Shown here piece by piece: positions 12,344-25,470 of a stretch of 64,000 bases of DNA. The stretch lies in the NCBI GenBank assembly GCA_947579665.1, contig OX388347.1, positions 23,490,562 to 23,554,561 of the forward strand, in the 5' to 3' direction. The notes below the pieces were generated by a model. It was not told the origin of the DNA. It saw only the letters and a program-made list of their open reading frames with translations, and made no database searches. The position numbers and the translations under genes were made by a program. Position 1 is the first letter of the stretch; each line of letters begins with the position of its first letter. The stretch is from Sympetrum striolatum. Taxonomy: Eukaryota > Arthropoda > Insecta > Odonata > Libellulidae.

Positions 12344-14185
12344 TCTGGAACACGAAAAAATAATAAACCGATCGAGATTCGTGGGTTCGGAGGATAACTT
12401 TCAGGGACATGACAAGACTCTCGAAGATCCGTCGCGATAACGAGAAGATGCACTTTTGGAGAGCAAATATTAGGGTCTTAATGCATTCAAAGGATATCTA
12501 TTTTTGTCGATGGTACTAACCCCAGAAAGTTTTTTTATAACTCAAGTGTAGATAATATATTTAACCATGATTTCCTCGAGCTCATAGTACTGACTCCAGT
12601 CTCAATTTTTACATACAACTAGATCGTGATTGCGTATCCATTAAACATCTGACATTTGGTATAAGTGACCCTTCTTTACTCTAGTAGCTTGAAGATAGCT
12701 TCAGTGAATCCCACATGTAATTGAAATTAATTTCTCCGAGACCACAAAATTATACATTCAAATGATAGACCGAAATCACGAATGTATTATATGTGACAAA
12801 ATTTTGAACAGATTTTTCCGAATGTCCGAAGGTAATATCCGAGATCAACCATACTAAGATTGCTTCCAGAAATACTTGATATGAATACAAACATATTTAT
12901 CATGTAAGTAGAGTAACGTAAAAATTTATATATATTTCATACAAAGGTAAACCAGTGATGGAGGAAAGGTTTCTTGTTATCAAAGGGAGAACAGGCACAT
13001 ACTAAGAGGAGGCAGATACTATAGATAAATGTATGTAAGTGGTGAATGTGGAAGAGAATACCGATGAACTTGCGCATGTACTTTCTTCGGTACATCGATT
13101 TAAGTACGATTCAACCACACAGATTCAAGAGTTATGCTCATTTTATTGTCGCTACACCACACTAAATCTAACGCCTTGACGCAAGTGGTGGAAAAAAATC
13201 GGCGGATTCAAGTTCTTGGATTCTGATACAAAGGAGCTTGGATTTTTCACGGGGAATATAGAAAGATAAAAGAGGTTCTTAATGAATTCCGTGCTACAAA
13301 AATCTGAGTATTCGTAAAGAATGATATGATACTTTTGATTTCACAATGGAATGAAGAAATATTCAGGAGTGAGACAGAAGAAATTTCAAAATACAGCCCA
13401 TTCCTTAAAATATCTTCCATATAGAAAGGTTTCCAGAAAGATATACGTTTAGTCGATAAAAAATATTCTAGATCTCTTCTTCAACCTCCTTTAAATGAAC
13501 TGTATATAAAAGAAGACAATTTAATTTCAATTTTGCTCTAATAATCATGCTTTATAATCATGTTTTATAAGTTAAAAACTGTCTAAACTACCAAGAACCG
13601 TAATTTATTCCTATAAATCAGCAAATTTGTTACGCCGTACTATAAATACAATCTAAAGTTAGAGTGATTAATATAAATTGGGCTTAAGTGATAATAAGTG
13701 ATGATGGTTTATTTCTTTATAAGGGACTTTTATCTCATAATTTAGCATTACATTCCATACACAAATCTTTATAAAGTATCATCCCCATCCATATCTATAC
13801 AAAGTCTGAATTCTAAGACATCATCTCGTTAGATGAGCAAAACGCACACTCACTCCAATAAATATCAAGCTTAGTAGTTCGTGCAAATGTAACGTATACC
13901 AAATCGTCGCCTCTACTTCGTACAAGTAACGAAGAAGTGGCTGAGAAGATCAAGAAGATTATTATCCTGATGTATATCGAACGGACAATGATGGGAGGAA
14001 AAAATATGCAAAATAATTTAAACAGGTACGCCTGTATTTAGAAAAAAGGGAGTTAATGTTTTGAAATGGAATTTTATAATAAGGAAGAGATCCGATAAAA
14101 TGCACCAACTGCTTTAGCTATGAAATAAATCAAAATAAAAGACTAAAAATAAGAGAAATCATGAAAATTCTCGAGTACGATGAGC

Positions 14186-14187
<2 letters not shown>

Positions 14188-14269
<82 letters not shown>
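14188..14269. repeat. (AT)41 microsatellite
   Basis: This is an uninterrupted run of alternating A and T of 82 bp. It explains the overlapping Tyr-Ile-repeat frames on both strands, which are not genes. Such a run is self-complementary, can extrude as a cruciform and is expected to vary in length between individuals. Confidence 0.98.
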
Positions 14270-14272
<3 letters not shown>

Positions 14273-14689
14273 GAGCAAAACTGATAAGTTTTCCAGAAAA
14301 ATGGAGAAACATGAGGCTGTGGGATATCGAAGAGAAGTATTCAGAGACAAGAATTACATTTATTTGGTTTTTCTTCCTTTATAAAATGTGCTAGACTCGA
14401 GGACACGTTTTCTCCACTGAAGCAAATATAAAACTATAAGCCGGTATAATTTGAAAATTATATAATGATGCTGAAGATTCATATTAAATTGAAATATTTT
14501 TGTAACGCCTGTTTCGAAAGTCATCAGCAAAGAAAGGATACCAAAATAGCTAATTGATTTCAGGTTTATCTAAAGGATAAAAATAATTTCATAGCTTTAT
14601 AAGTTTAGTTAAATCAATTGAAATGCAGTAGAGTAAATACATAAATTCCAATATTGCGTGTAAGTAGGGAATTTCCAAACAAAATTTCA

Positions 14690-15400
14690 TGGAATCCCAC
14701 CGAAAGGTCTAGAACAAGATGAAGGTCCACCCCCGTTCCCTTCCGAAGAGAAAATCATTTTCCTCTCGAACTGAAAGCCGCTTTTCCTCGGATGAGATCC
14801 ACTTCCGCGAATATCCAACTCCGTCCAAACGGGAAAAAGAGAGATTCCATCGGAAACTTTACCAAACAACTGAAAAATTTTTCCGTGCTAAATTGGAAGG
14901 CCATTCAAGGAAACTTATTGGCGTGTTTGTATTGGGTTCACGTCCGGAGATCAAGGGGCTAACCCTCCCTCTTTACCGATTCCATTTCCTCCCGGTGGAC
15001 GACTCAGCATGAATTCGCCGGCCGTTTAATTCAAAGCATCTTCCTTCCTTTTCCCACCAGGTGTCTCCCACTTCGACAGCGGCCGCTCTTGGAAAAAGCA
15101 AAAATCCTTCGATGCAAAACAGCTTGCCGAAACCAGATATTTCCACAGAGTTTTAAATCTATCGCGTCCGTCCGCGGAAAGCTATTTGAAAGCTCTCCCC
15201 CATTCTTTCTTCTATCTTTCATTCCCTTTCTCTCTTTCCCCGTTTGTCACTTCCTTTTTACTCGCGCTTATCCGCCTCCACATTCCTTATACGGCGATTC
15301 CTATTCGTCATCCTATTTCCATGCCTCTTTCCTTTCTTTACATTTGCCCCACTTCCCTTTCTTTCTGCTTTGGGATTGTTTTATTTATACTATTCCAAAA
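14690..15400. other. GC-richer patch ending in a pyrimidine tract
   Basis: The first half is CpG-containing and includes a 10-bp palindrome AGCGGCCGCT at 15078-15087. From about 15190 to 15370 the plus strand is strongly C/T-biased. The overlapping frames at 15089-15403, 15186-15428 and 15244-15459 follow from that bias (Phe/Leu/Ser-rich). The 97-codon plus frame at 14719-15012 is charged and basic but matches no family I know. Confidence 0.45.
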
Positions 15401-16830
15401 TAACCTTTACGCCGTATACCAGAGCTGAGCACAAATTTACTATTCCAGGGCTTATTTAAATTAGAATCAAGAAGGAAATGTTGTATTCTTGAAGAATGAA
15501 AGTTGGGCATTGGGTACTTCGAGGAAGTGAATTTCGTCGCAAATTCTTATGCAGCCTAAACATGGGCAACAATAGAAAATTGAGCCTATTTGTAAGCACT
15601 ATATTAGAATTTTATACTTATTTATAATAAAGTAATTTTATATTTATTTAATAAAAAAATCTTCCAAAAGTGCAGAGATCTATTCAGCTTATTAAAGCTG
15701 AAATTCTGCTTACTTACCAACAAAAAGTTTTCTCACACAATAACTATATAATGAACATTGGTAATTTCATGAGAATTTTCCTGGGTGCAAATACCCTTAT
15801 GTGCAAAGTTACCTTTACCCTTTCCCTTCATGACATTGGTTATTTTGTAATATATTTTCAATCATACAGTACACAATTTAGAGTAAAATACAATAAATAG
15901 CGATTTCTATGTAGAGGAGTTTCATGGAATAGCCAATGTTTACCATAAAAATTTTTCAAGTTAGCTAAGCGCATGAAAATTCTGTTATTTAGCTCCATTG
16001 TAGAACATATTTACCAATTAAAATCAAACATATTTTTCCAATACGGATAAAATTCTTCAAGCTCTCTCTACGTGAACTGTGAGACAAACCTCATTGGAGC
16101 ATACAATGTTGTTGCTTAAGCTTGCCATCTTCTTAGTGATAAAAATAAAACCACCAGATTTTCTCAACTCTTGGTGAAGGCAAAAAACAATCATTTGCGT
16201 TTGAAGCTATTTTGCTTGCATTGAGGGCCAGTTTCGAATGGTGAATCTTCTCGTTTATTATAAGCTGTCCATATACTCCGCATGAATATTAAATTTATGC
16301 TAATCGTTCGATCCTGTTTTCCCTTGCCCAACCTTCGTCCACCTTCTTTCCTTTGTGTCCTAGCCGATAATCTATTTGTTTTACCCTTCCCCTTCTTTCT
16401 TCCCAATTTCTCAATATATACATCTCATAGCATTGTGATATGTTATTATACATTTATATACTCTAAGAAAACAAGGCAACGTGGAAAAAATTGCATTTTA
16501 GTTTTTTATCATTAATCCATTGCATTAATATTATCGACTCCATGTTGACTGTACTTCTGAACTTTGTTAATATTTGCGATGCAACTTAATATAACTTTTC
16601 ATAAATTAACAAATCTCATTTTGTCATTTTTGTCTCTTTTACAGCAAGTTAACGCAATAATGACCAGTCTTAGAAAGTTTGATAAAATTCATTCATTCAC
16701 TAGTCTTCAGCAATTTAATACCGAATTTGCTGCAACTTATTCACTAACTATGAACGTCCGAGATTCCTTCTAAGCTATTCAAGGAACGCATAAGCGATAA
16801 ATTTTCATTCGATATCTATACTTACGAGCT
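15400..16830. other. AT-rich non-coding DNA
   Basis: No gene and no repeat of note. The open frames (15670-15900, 16191-16406, 16282-16515, 16564-16773) are short and have no recognisable content. Confidence 0.6.
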
Positions 16831-16839
16831 CGTGGCAGA

Positions 16840-17250
16840 GAATTTTAGAAGAGATAACCCCTTGCTACAGAACGAAAAAAGTCCAAAACGATGGAAAGGA
16901 TAGAATGAATTATGTTCCGAACATCGAAATATTTTTCTCAGTAGTTTATTTCGGAAAGATCCCTCTTTCGAGGAAACAGCGAGTTCGCCCTCAAACGGCA
17001 CCTTGGACGTCCTCCCCCGCCTCCGCGGTGGGTCAGACAATCCACCAACATGTCACCTCCCCTTCATCGATACGCGTGAGCAGACGGATGTCTGAGAAGG
17101 GAAACAGAATTTTTGTGTCTTAGGACAATAGCCGTTTCTAGAAAACCTCGCCCTTCCAGAAGATTCCCCAGATCCCTTTCTTTTGATCCTCGCAACATCG
17201 AGTCCATCTCATTGGTAGAGAAGGGTTCGAGAAAGTAAACTGCTTAAATA
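16840..17250. other. GC/CpG-richer patch
   Basis: The core at about 16980-17090 contains CpG-rich sequence with CCGCGG and ACGCGT sites. Overlapping frames on the two strands (16822-17040 minus, 16905-17123 plus) have no recognised product. Confidence 0.35.
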
Positions 17251-18330
17251 TTTGCTTCGAAACTGTATTTAGTGATGAGGACACTAAGGGACGATTACTA
17301 TTAAAATAATAGCGAGAAGGAAGCTATTGGTGAAGAGCGGATGAGGTGATTGCACATACGTTATTTAACGTAAATATTGCTCAGCTTCACTCCAATTACC
17401 CGTTGCCATTTGATACAAATGAGTAGCAAAAGGCTAATCCGTGATTAGATAAAAGAAGAGGTTTGCATACATTCCATAAGAAAATCTGAGCAAGCCTGTA
17501 AAAATCTTTGCGGTACCGCATGCAGTAACTTAAATTCTGTTTCATGCTGTACTTTCAATTGAAAGATTATTCCAAAATCAGATTTCTACCGTATGAATCC
17601 CGTAAGTTTTATAATCACAGAATAATTAGTAAACTACTTGCAAAAGATTCTCCCATGTAAGTTATAATGATTAGGTCATAAACATTGCTACGATATGGTT
17701 TGACTGATCTATGAAGTCTACTAAAATTATGGAAATGCTCAAGGACTTCTCTGTCACTCTGCTCTGAGGTAAATATTCTTGTATAATAATTAGAAATATT
17801 TAAAAAATCATTTAAACATCAACTAAAATTGGAATTTACTAATTCAGAATCATTAAAAATGCTTCATACATCACTACTACATAACTAATAAATTTATTTC
17901 AAATTTTCAATTTCAAACATTTGTTACGCACATTTTTAGTACTCATGCAAGTGCTCCCCTTAATCCAAATTATTCGTTTATCAGACTTACTTATTTACCA
18001 ATATATAATACTCTACTAAGTTTACTTTCTTACTTTCTACTACTATTTTTTGGCAAAATTATAATATCTATATGAAACCATTCGGGAGTTGAAATGCCGA
18101 AGAAATTCATCGGTGGTAAAATAAATGGGCTCTCCTTATCGACCTTTGCCTTTACATTTTCAAACATTAATGGTCGATCGTTCAAGTGAAACTTTTAAAA
18201 ATAACAAGTCAAGTAATATAAAAGCTCCTCGGAAATGAAATGTACGTAATTTCTCTTGCTTAGAAAGACCTCAATACTGAAAGATCAAAGTCCAAAGGAA
18301 TTTATCGCAAGGCATCCTCCAAAATAGAAA
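17250..18330. other. AT-rich non-coding DNA
   Basis: Nothing beyond simple AT-rich sequence was seen. No open frame of note, no inverted repeat above about 8 bp and no tRNA-like box pair was found. Confidence 0.6.
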
Positions 18331-18770
18331 AAAGATCCACACCAATCCTCACCTTCCGAAGGACCTCACTAACAGTTTTCTTTCTCATAGCCATGAGGAC
18401 GAACGTGCGCTGAATACTGATGCACTCATGACGGATAGAAGGCGATCCGTTTCCGCAGCGTTACCTCACAAATCCCGGGGAAATTTTTTGAAGGCTTTTC
18501 CTTCCATCTCGCTCTTCCTTTTGCGATCCTCGGAATAAATACGATTCTCGCGGCCCATTCTTTCAGGAACGGACCACCGGACATCGAGCCGTCCGATCAC
18601 GTAGAGGAGAGATAGGGTGTGGTATCGAGAGAATGGAAGACGAAGGGTTCAATGGGAGTGGAGGAGGGTGGGTGCCAAGGGTGTGCGAAATCGCTGAGTT
18701 GTAGTGTAGCAAACACTGAAACGACCTATAAATATCTAACCGACCGCTTTTCGGTCTTCGAGCAACCCTT
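18330..18770. other. GC/CpG-richer patch
   Basis: The strongest CpG density is at about 18540-18610, followed by a purine-rich segment near 18600-18690. The minus frame at 18563-18886 (107 codons) spans the patch but is Pro/Ser-rich from the purine bias and shows no domain. Confidence 0.35.
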
Positions 18771-19194
18771 ATAACATTGGAATTGTGAAATTTATGCCTT
18801 TGTGTATGAAAATGAACGGTAAAGCTATGCTTTTCTAAGTTCTCGCTGAAAGCTGAAAATGTTCCTTTATTGCAATAAAAACACACACTCAGTGTATAAA
18901 GTTATTTAAATGTAAATTCAACCTAAGGAAGCCCTTATTTTCATATTTTCAATTAATAGTTCAACGTTCTAAGATTTCGCAGTGGGTCTCCCATCCTAAA
19001 TCGATCAGGGAGCACACCCTACGGACTGACTGACCTGTATACACTTATCCAAGTATTTATCCATTTGACTGATCTGTTTATCTAGCCTATTTATCAATTT
19101 CTTTAATGTGCACATTTTAATGATACCGGTTAAACCTTGAGGATGATAGGAATTTTTACTATCTAGCCTTAATCCCAACACTTTTGGAGTCTTC

Positions 19195-19390
19195 TGATGG
19201 TATTTGATGAGTGGCGGTGGTGATGAATTTGGTTTTGGCGATGATTCTTACGGCCGGATGCCGCCAACCCTTATCTGGAAGATCGAACATACACACACAG
19301 CCATTCCCCAACCAGGAAAATCCGATTAACCAGGACTCGAATCAGGGACCTTGGGATTGGCGCGCTAGCACGCTAACCGCTCCGACACTT
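19195..19390 (-). mobile_element. tRNA-derived SINE, copy 1 of a two-copy family
   Basis: Read on the minus strand, a Pol III A-box-like GAGCGGTTAGCG is followed at tRNA spacing by a B-box-like region; on the plus strand the B box reads GGACTCGAATC (19333-19343). Downstream on the minus strand lies an unrelated body and a GAT-rich tail. The same order of blocks, including GGTTTTGGCGATGAT-like tail sequence and an ACATACACACA-like block, recurs at 44115-44342. Two diverged full-length copies with a shared tRNA head and body support a SINE family. I see no clear target-site duplication. Confidence 0.75.
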
Positions 19391-19506
19391 TTCGGTCTCG
19401 GCTAACACAATGTCCTGAGGACGACGATATGCTTTCTCAATTGCAACGCATTCGTGATAAATATAGACTGTTCAACTGTGTCTTCGCTACAACATTTATA
19501 TTAGCG

Positions 19507-19548
19507 ATTAATTTACTTCAATTAGTTTACTTCAGTTTACTTCAGTTA
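19507..19548. repeat. Short tandem repeat
   Basis: The block GTTTACTTCA occurs twice in tandem (19525-19544) with a further related copy (ATTTACTTCA) just upstream at 19511. It is a minor slippage-type repeat. Confidence 0.6.
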
Positions 19549-19799
19549 CCTGATGTTTCCGATAGAGCTTTTAAAGTACGAACTTATTTGCTTCCTTAAG
19601 TAAATCTTCCAAAATTTCCGAATGCATCAATCGCTGAATAGGATTTCGGGTTTTCTGCTTCTTAAAATTCACACTTTCCAGGAAACGCTGCGCTTAAGAA
19701 TGTTTAAATTAAATCTTCGATGCTTTTCTGAGGGAAATTACAAGGAAGCAGAAAAACGGGATGGTATTTCCTTTGATTGAGCTTGACTGATGAACTCTC

Positions 19800-20130
19800 G
19801 AGCTACCTTATTCCGCGGAAGCATTTAAGAGAAATGTATTGCGCTAATTATCGCAGTATATTTTGGTAATCCTAGACGCCCTCTTTAGTGGCACATCCTT
19901 CCACCCCCGCGTTCAGAAGGGCTCTCAATTCCCATTCACCAAGCGGCCCCATTCCGCCCCCGACCGCCGCGGCGGCAGAGGCGGCCGTTCCACCTGTGGC
20001 CACCCAGGTGCTACGCCTCAGGGGGGCTGGTGGGGAGGCGGAAGTTGGCGGACGAGAGAGAGGGCGATACACATGAAATATTGCGTGTGTGGGGGTGTAA
20101 AGGAGAGTGAGCGAATGTTTTTAATATTGC
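19800..20130. other. Very GC-rich patch
   Basis: This is the most GC-rich short stretch in the window at about 19900-20060. It includes the 12-bp palindrome CCGCCGCGGCGG at 19964-19975. Three overlapping frames (19863-20141 and 19888-20076 plus, 19872-20072 minus) are Pro/Ala/Gly-rich, as composition predicts. It is a candidate CpG island or exon, but no splice-site pair or known domain supports a gene. Confidence 0.4.
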
Positions 20131-21250
20131 CGTTGTGCTAGAAAACCAAACCTTTACTTTTCAGGTGATTGCTTCAAAGAGATGATTATTAACGTAAAGA
20201 TGATTGGATCTAGTTATGGGCGTCCCGATACGAAGTCATGCAAAGGGGACTCGTCCATATTTTCATACCAATTGAAGTCATGCTCAAGGTGTTCCAATTT
20301 TGCGATATCCCCGAATCTTGGTCTGCATTACTTACCAACTAGATCCGGAAATTATCGCCGATAAAAATAAGCGTTTACGTTAATTAAGCGTTAAGTCTGT
20401 GATGAAGTAGTGTACATTCTTCCGTGCATTGAGTTGTCTCTTAAATTAGGAATGTTACTAAATTGTGGTGGCGAATTAAATTAGATATCTTAAACACAAT
20501 ACCGTAAAACTTACAAGAAGTAATTTATGAAAAATATTTAATTATAAATTCCTATAAATAATGGATTTGATAGTGACCTTCAACTGTAACTTTCTCGGAC
20601 TATATTCAATGCTGACAATAGCACGAAATTACGCTAAATTTAAGTTATTTACAACAAATTTGGAGTCACGTAGGCGATTGAAAAGGATATTTTCTATTTT
20701 AAGATTATGATAATCGAGTTCCATTTTATTAAGTTCCGCATACCTATGATATTCAAATTAACTCTATCCAGGGGGATATTCTAAGTAGAATAAGATAGAG
20801 AATATTTCAAAAATAAATACAAAACAAATTTCATCCACAATACCTCCTGCCGAATACAATTTCCACTTTTATGTTCTTCCCATTAGTTCATTATTATTAA
20901 ATATATTTTTCTACTGTAGATGATAGGCGTACCTGGGCCTAACTTCATCAAATAAATAGTTTTACATTAATAATAATTAGTTCGCAATAAATGAAAGGGA
21001 AACCTTTAAACAGTGATGATTTAAACACTACAGAATTTCATATTATAAGTTAATGATTTATCGCATCCAGACAAAATATTTCAACATCACTGAATGAAAT
21101 TCAGCAATTCAGCATTCATCAATTGCTTTTTTTAAAGCTCGCCGCAAAACTTGGCATGTAATTGATGTTAATCAGGAGTTTAATTTTACGTAAAGGGAGT
21201 GAATGCCAACTTCGTACATCTGGTGCAAGTTAGAGGAGACCAAATGTATA
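20130..21250. other. AT-rich non-coding DNA
   Basis: No supportable gene or repeat. A short frame at 20182-20364 has no recognisable content. An ATT-rich run lies near 20890-20910. Confidence 0.6.
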
Positions 21251-21477
21251 CCAAGGAATTCAGCAGTTGAAGCGGCATGTACTTATAGAGAAGACAACCA
21301 CTAGCAAAGACAAAGAAACTCTTTCATACGAATGGACTATTGTTGTCAATGCAAAGTGGCCGCGGCAATTTGCCGAGACCGTGTTGTACGACAGAATCGC
21401 AAAAATCCGGTGGTCCCAATTAGGGAAAAGGCTAAGTAACGGGTTTCCAGGAGCATAATGAGTGCATAATACGCTAG

Positions 21478-21545
21478 GGAGTTGCGGAATGGTTACAGAG
21501 CTTCCAAACATTGTGGCCCGGGTTCGAATTCCCACGGTGGCAGAT
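21478..21545 (+). repeat. tRNA-like head of a SINE-type element
   Basis: An A-box-like block (TTGCGGAATGGTTACA, 21482-21497) is followed by a strong B box (GGGTTCGAATTCC, 21520-21532) at close to tRNA spacing, and the 3' side can pair back as in a T arm. The sequence on to about 21760 is GC-richer than the flanks and may be the SINE body, but no second copy was found in the window. Frames at 21260-21684 are side effects. Confidence 0.55.
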
Positions 21546-21759
21546 TCCAATGCAAGGGTCTTCCCCTACCCCAACTATATTGTGTGAGGAGAATATACAA
21601 TGGCCGCAAAGCGCCGGCGAAGTGCCTGGAACTCCTAAGACTCTGTGTTTCCCATGATAATGTTTGAATCGGGCCTTTGACCACCCTGACCAGTAACTAT
21701 TGGTAACGGTGGACTAATCCATATTCAGCGTGGGGAATGTAAAGAAAAACTTGAAAAGA

Positions 21760-23960
21760 ACGAATGAAAGGTTCGGAAATCTTAAATATCCTCTACAATG
21801 TCTCTCAAACGGCGGAAGGTCTTAATTTTCAACAGAAATTGGGCAATTCAAGTAACATGTTTCTCATTTAATTGGAAGTTTTACGCCAATAAATAGGAAA
21901 ATTAAATAACAAATTTAAATATCAGTAATTATGTATTTTATGCTATCAGGTTTTCCTATTTAACTTCACGGAAAGAAAACTAGATTGACAGGCATCTCGA
22001 TAGCTATCAATGTTATTAATAATGTTTTACTCTAAATAACGGATGTTAATAGTAATTTATTATAGAAATTCGAGATGAATAACTTCTGAATTAATGAAAT
22101 TTAGAGGAAAATAATCAAGTATATCTTCAGTTGCACCTCATAGAGAGTGAGACATTTCCGAAATTTTTTATGTACAATGAATTCCTTCGGAATTATTGTA
22201 AGTGGAAATCAAAAAAGAGATATTAAATATTAACTCATACAGTCACGCTTTGCAATAAACCGAAATTAGAAGTAATTATTACAGTTAAGGGTACAAGATT
22301 ATAAACCCCTTAAAATGTGACAGTGTAAAAAGTGACTAAGTGAATGGAGAAAAGCATTAGCAACTTTTAAGGCAACAAAGTAGCTGATAAAGTTTTTCAG
22401 TGTTCCTTTTAATGGAGGGATAAGAACGCAACCTCCCACGGTTATCTTAAGATGGCGAAGATTACATCCTTACGATCCAAAAATCTATGGAATTTTCTTT
22501 TCACCGTTTTCGGGAGCATCACCTGGCACTCAGAAAAGCTTAATTGGGAGTGGTAATTATAAAGACGGAAAGTTTCCTTCTTAAAATTCGCGATGTATAG
22601 CCGAATTCCTTCTGCCTGATTCCCATCTCCGCTTTGAGTTAGCCTCGAAGAATGGGTTATGGAGCGACATTCTTGCATCGAAATATATATCATTTCCATC
22701 ATTTTTAGTATTCCTTGCCCTGTCCTCTGCCGGGCTATTAATGGCGACAGCTTCTTTTTCTTCTCATTATAGAATGAGGGCCCACTTCCCTTAATTTTTA
22801 AAAGACTTATTCCGATACTTCGTGATCTCAGCTTTCTTTCTGAAAGTTAATTAAAAAATTAAGTTAAAAATCAGTATTAAATATTCTACTTATCAATTTT
22901 GTGACTGAAAAAGAAATCACAATTCTATCTAATAATGAAAAAAATATTTCCTACGGTTGATACAAATAACATCGCTTTATTTAAATTAAAACTAAAGCAA
23001 AAAAATAACAGAAATTATGAAAAATTCAGCGAGGGAGAATTTTGAGTTAGAAAATAACTAACAAATAAAAATTTTGAGTTAGAAAATAAATAAATAAAAA
23101 TTTTGAGTTAACTAACTTTTTTGAAAATAACTAAAATATATAAATATCTTCACGATACTTCGCTTTATTCTAGAAAATAACAATTTACTCGTTTTATTTT
23201 GTGTATAAATTTAATTAAGCTGACTATACGTCGATAACCCAAATTAAACCACAAACTCGAAACAATACTTGATTTAATTTCATCTGTTTTCAATGAAAAA
23301 GCATTCCGTAATTTAGGAAGAAATAGTGCTAATAATTACATACGCTTGTTTGAATAGTCTTAAGTACTTTAGGTGAAATCATAGCCAAAAATGGTATTTA
23401 CTGTTGTTGACATGGATGAGACCACAAGAAAGAGATCCTGAAGACTGAGTGGTATTACTGGAAGATTAAGCCATAAAAATTCCTCTGACAGTTTTTTGGA
23501 TGTAAGTACGGCAAAGTTTTGTCAGAAATGTCAATTAAGTGAAAATAATGGCATCCGAAACCAATTTAATCCTTGTATGTGTTTATCACTGGTAATATCG
23601 GTTTTTGTGCAGCTGGAAACTTTGCTACATACGGCTGATTATACAAAAAGTTATAAATGTGGCAATATGAAAGTCAATGGTAAAATTCACACTACGGAGA
23701 CGAAATGTTGTTAAAATACGACACTTAAATGAGAATTCGCCAATTCAACCCAAGCGTTTGGAGAGATATAATCCGGATTTACAAACAGTAAAAAATCTTT
23801 AATAATTTCAAACTTGAAAGGGTTGACAGATGGTGGAGAGTAAACCAGTTCCAGGAATTCACCGACTCATAAAACCTGCAGATTCGCCAAATCTCTCTGT
23901 CAGTGGTTTCCTTTGTTAAAACATACTTCCTTTTTGTTGCGCATATGAGAGAGTAAAATG
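21760..23960. other. AT-rich non-coding DNA
   Basis: No supportable gene. It holds the short tandem repeat at 23039-23110. A 24-bp-class similarity (ATAAATAT, one variable base, then TTCACGATACTTCG) is shared between about 23145 and 24922, too short to call a repeat family. Frames at 22442-22702 and 23496-23714 are unrecognised. Confidence 0.55.
23039..23110. repeat. Three-copy short tandem repeat
   Basis: The block ATTTTGAGTTA recurs at 23039, 23071 and 23100, each followed by an A-rich spacer, giving a period of 32 then 29 bp. It is a local slippage or duplication array. Confidence 0.75.
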
Positions 23961-24250
23961 GATTTTGAGCAGGTGAAGTTTTGGCGAAGAAAGCGGGAGG
24001 AAGTAGAGAAAAATGAAATGAGGGAATGGAAAGAGAAACGAAGATAGATATAAGAAAGTAAGAGAATGGAGGAGGCAGAGGAGAGTGGTGGTGGGAGGAA
24101 CACTGATGGAGGATGAGATAAGGGAACGAATGATCTTCACTGAGATGTTCCAAGGGGAGGTGTAAGGGGAACAAAAGATAAAGGGGTGGGGATGTTGTCT
24201 GATGTTTCAAAGGAGGCAAGACTAGGACTGATGGCAGCGAACTCGGAGAG
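23960..24250. other. Purine-rich tract
   Basis: For nearly 300 bp the plus strand is dominated by G and A (many GGAGG, GAGAGA and AAGGGG blocks). The 195-codon minus frame at 23779-24366, the longest in the window, crosses it and is Ser/Pro/Leu/Phe-rich, exactly what a pyrimidine-rich strand encodes. The parallel minus frames at 23900-24103 and 23916-24140 confirm that stop scarcity is compositional. Confidence 0.7.
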
Positions 24251-25240
24251 GCGAGGAAAACAGGAAATATGGTGACAAAAGAAGAACTGATACAGTGGAA
24301 TGCCTTAGTATGTCGGTGCAGCAGGAGAAGACAGAGATAGATCTGCCATACGTTTAAGACCATCATCAGTTATTGGACAGCCTGAATTTCATCTCGACAA
24401 GTACCGCGAATTTCTCTGTGATGAATGGGAATGGGGCGACTTGTTACTCCATACTACCTCAATTTTTCGCTCTCATTAATTATAAAACTTATGTTAGATT
24501 GGAATCGAGAACCAAAGTCTTTGAAAGTTTCGCTAAAACATTAAACTTGAAGGAAATTTTAAAATATATTTCCATTTTGAAAACTATTTATTTCATACTA
24601 AAATACCGCATTAATTATAAAGACGATCTATTAATATATACTATTATTTTTAAGGAATATTCTGTTCCAAAGAACATAATTTAATCGAGAGCATATTAAT
24701 GCAGATACTTAAGCCTTACATTATCAATATGCCCAACTGAGTGTTGCCAAGAATCTATAGAATCGTTAATGTAAACGTTCAATTTCAGGAACAGTATGCC
24801 AGGCTTTTAGAATATCTTACATTATAAAGGAAAACCGTAGCAAAGGAATCGCCAAAATTCAAGGAAGTATTTGACCACGAAACTTCTGATTGAATTATTA
24901 CCATTCATTTCATTCAAGGAAATATAAATATTTTCACGATACTTCGTCATGCGTACTACTGGATAAATAACTCCTCATTCCCAAAGGATATATTCCAGAC
25001 CAGTCTTCAGTATGAGAAAAACTATTACTTTGATTTAACGTCGCAGCCCATTCAGGGATCAAATAAACTTTCTCTGACAAGATGAAACTACTATTTTCTT
25101 AAGTTCCTCTTCCATAAACAAAATAAATTCCTCTCCTCTGATTCGCGGTCGCATCTGAAGAAAAATGCTCCGATGGCTCGGAAGATATATTGATTGATTC
25201 GTTTCCGAAGAGGAAGAAGAAATTTTCCTGTTAAGGCTCC
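24250..25240. other. AT-rich non-coding DNA
   Basis: A 103-codon plus frame at 24373-24684 is Lys/Ile/Tyr/Asn-rich and has no recognised domain. Nothing else is visible. Confidence 0.55.
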
Positions 25241-25470
25241 GCAAAGTCCTAAGGTCCCGTCATGCCCTAGATAAAATGGCCGCCGTCCATAAGAGGTGAA
25301 GAGCCTCCGTCTTCGTATAGATCACCCTTCGAAGTTTCCCAATGGGTCATCGTCATCTCGGGCCCATTTCAGGATCACGCGATGTCAAAGAGCAAAGCGG
25401 CAGGATTCTTTCCTGGAGAGAAGGATTGCTTTCAGGAATTTGCCTCTTTAGGAAAGTGTACGAGGAAGAT
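25240..25470. other. GC-richer patch
   Basis: A short block with moderate CpG content and no frame of note. It stands out only by composition. Confidence 0.3.

Larger units (their letters stand above)
9010..14187. other. Mostly AT-rich non-coding DNA
   Basis: No supportable gene. It holds the imperfect foldback at 9240-9285, a moderately GC-richer stretch at about 12120-12470 with a small hairpin at 12325-12343, and a two-copy 13-bp duplication near 13541-13568. Open frames at 10346-10549, 10816-11106 and 11037-11249 show no recognisable domains and overlap on opposite strands. Confidence 0.6.

Noticed and set aside
14130..14394. Tyr-Ile repeat proteins on both strands
   Set aside because: They are translations of the (AT)n microsatellite.
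23779..24366. 195-codon minus frame, longest in the window
   Set aside because: It runs through a pyrimidine-rich strand, is Ser/Pro/Leu/Phe-rich, overlaps other open frames in the same tract and shows no domain.
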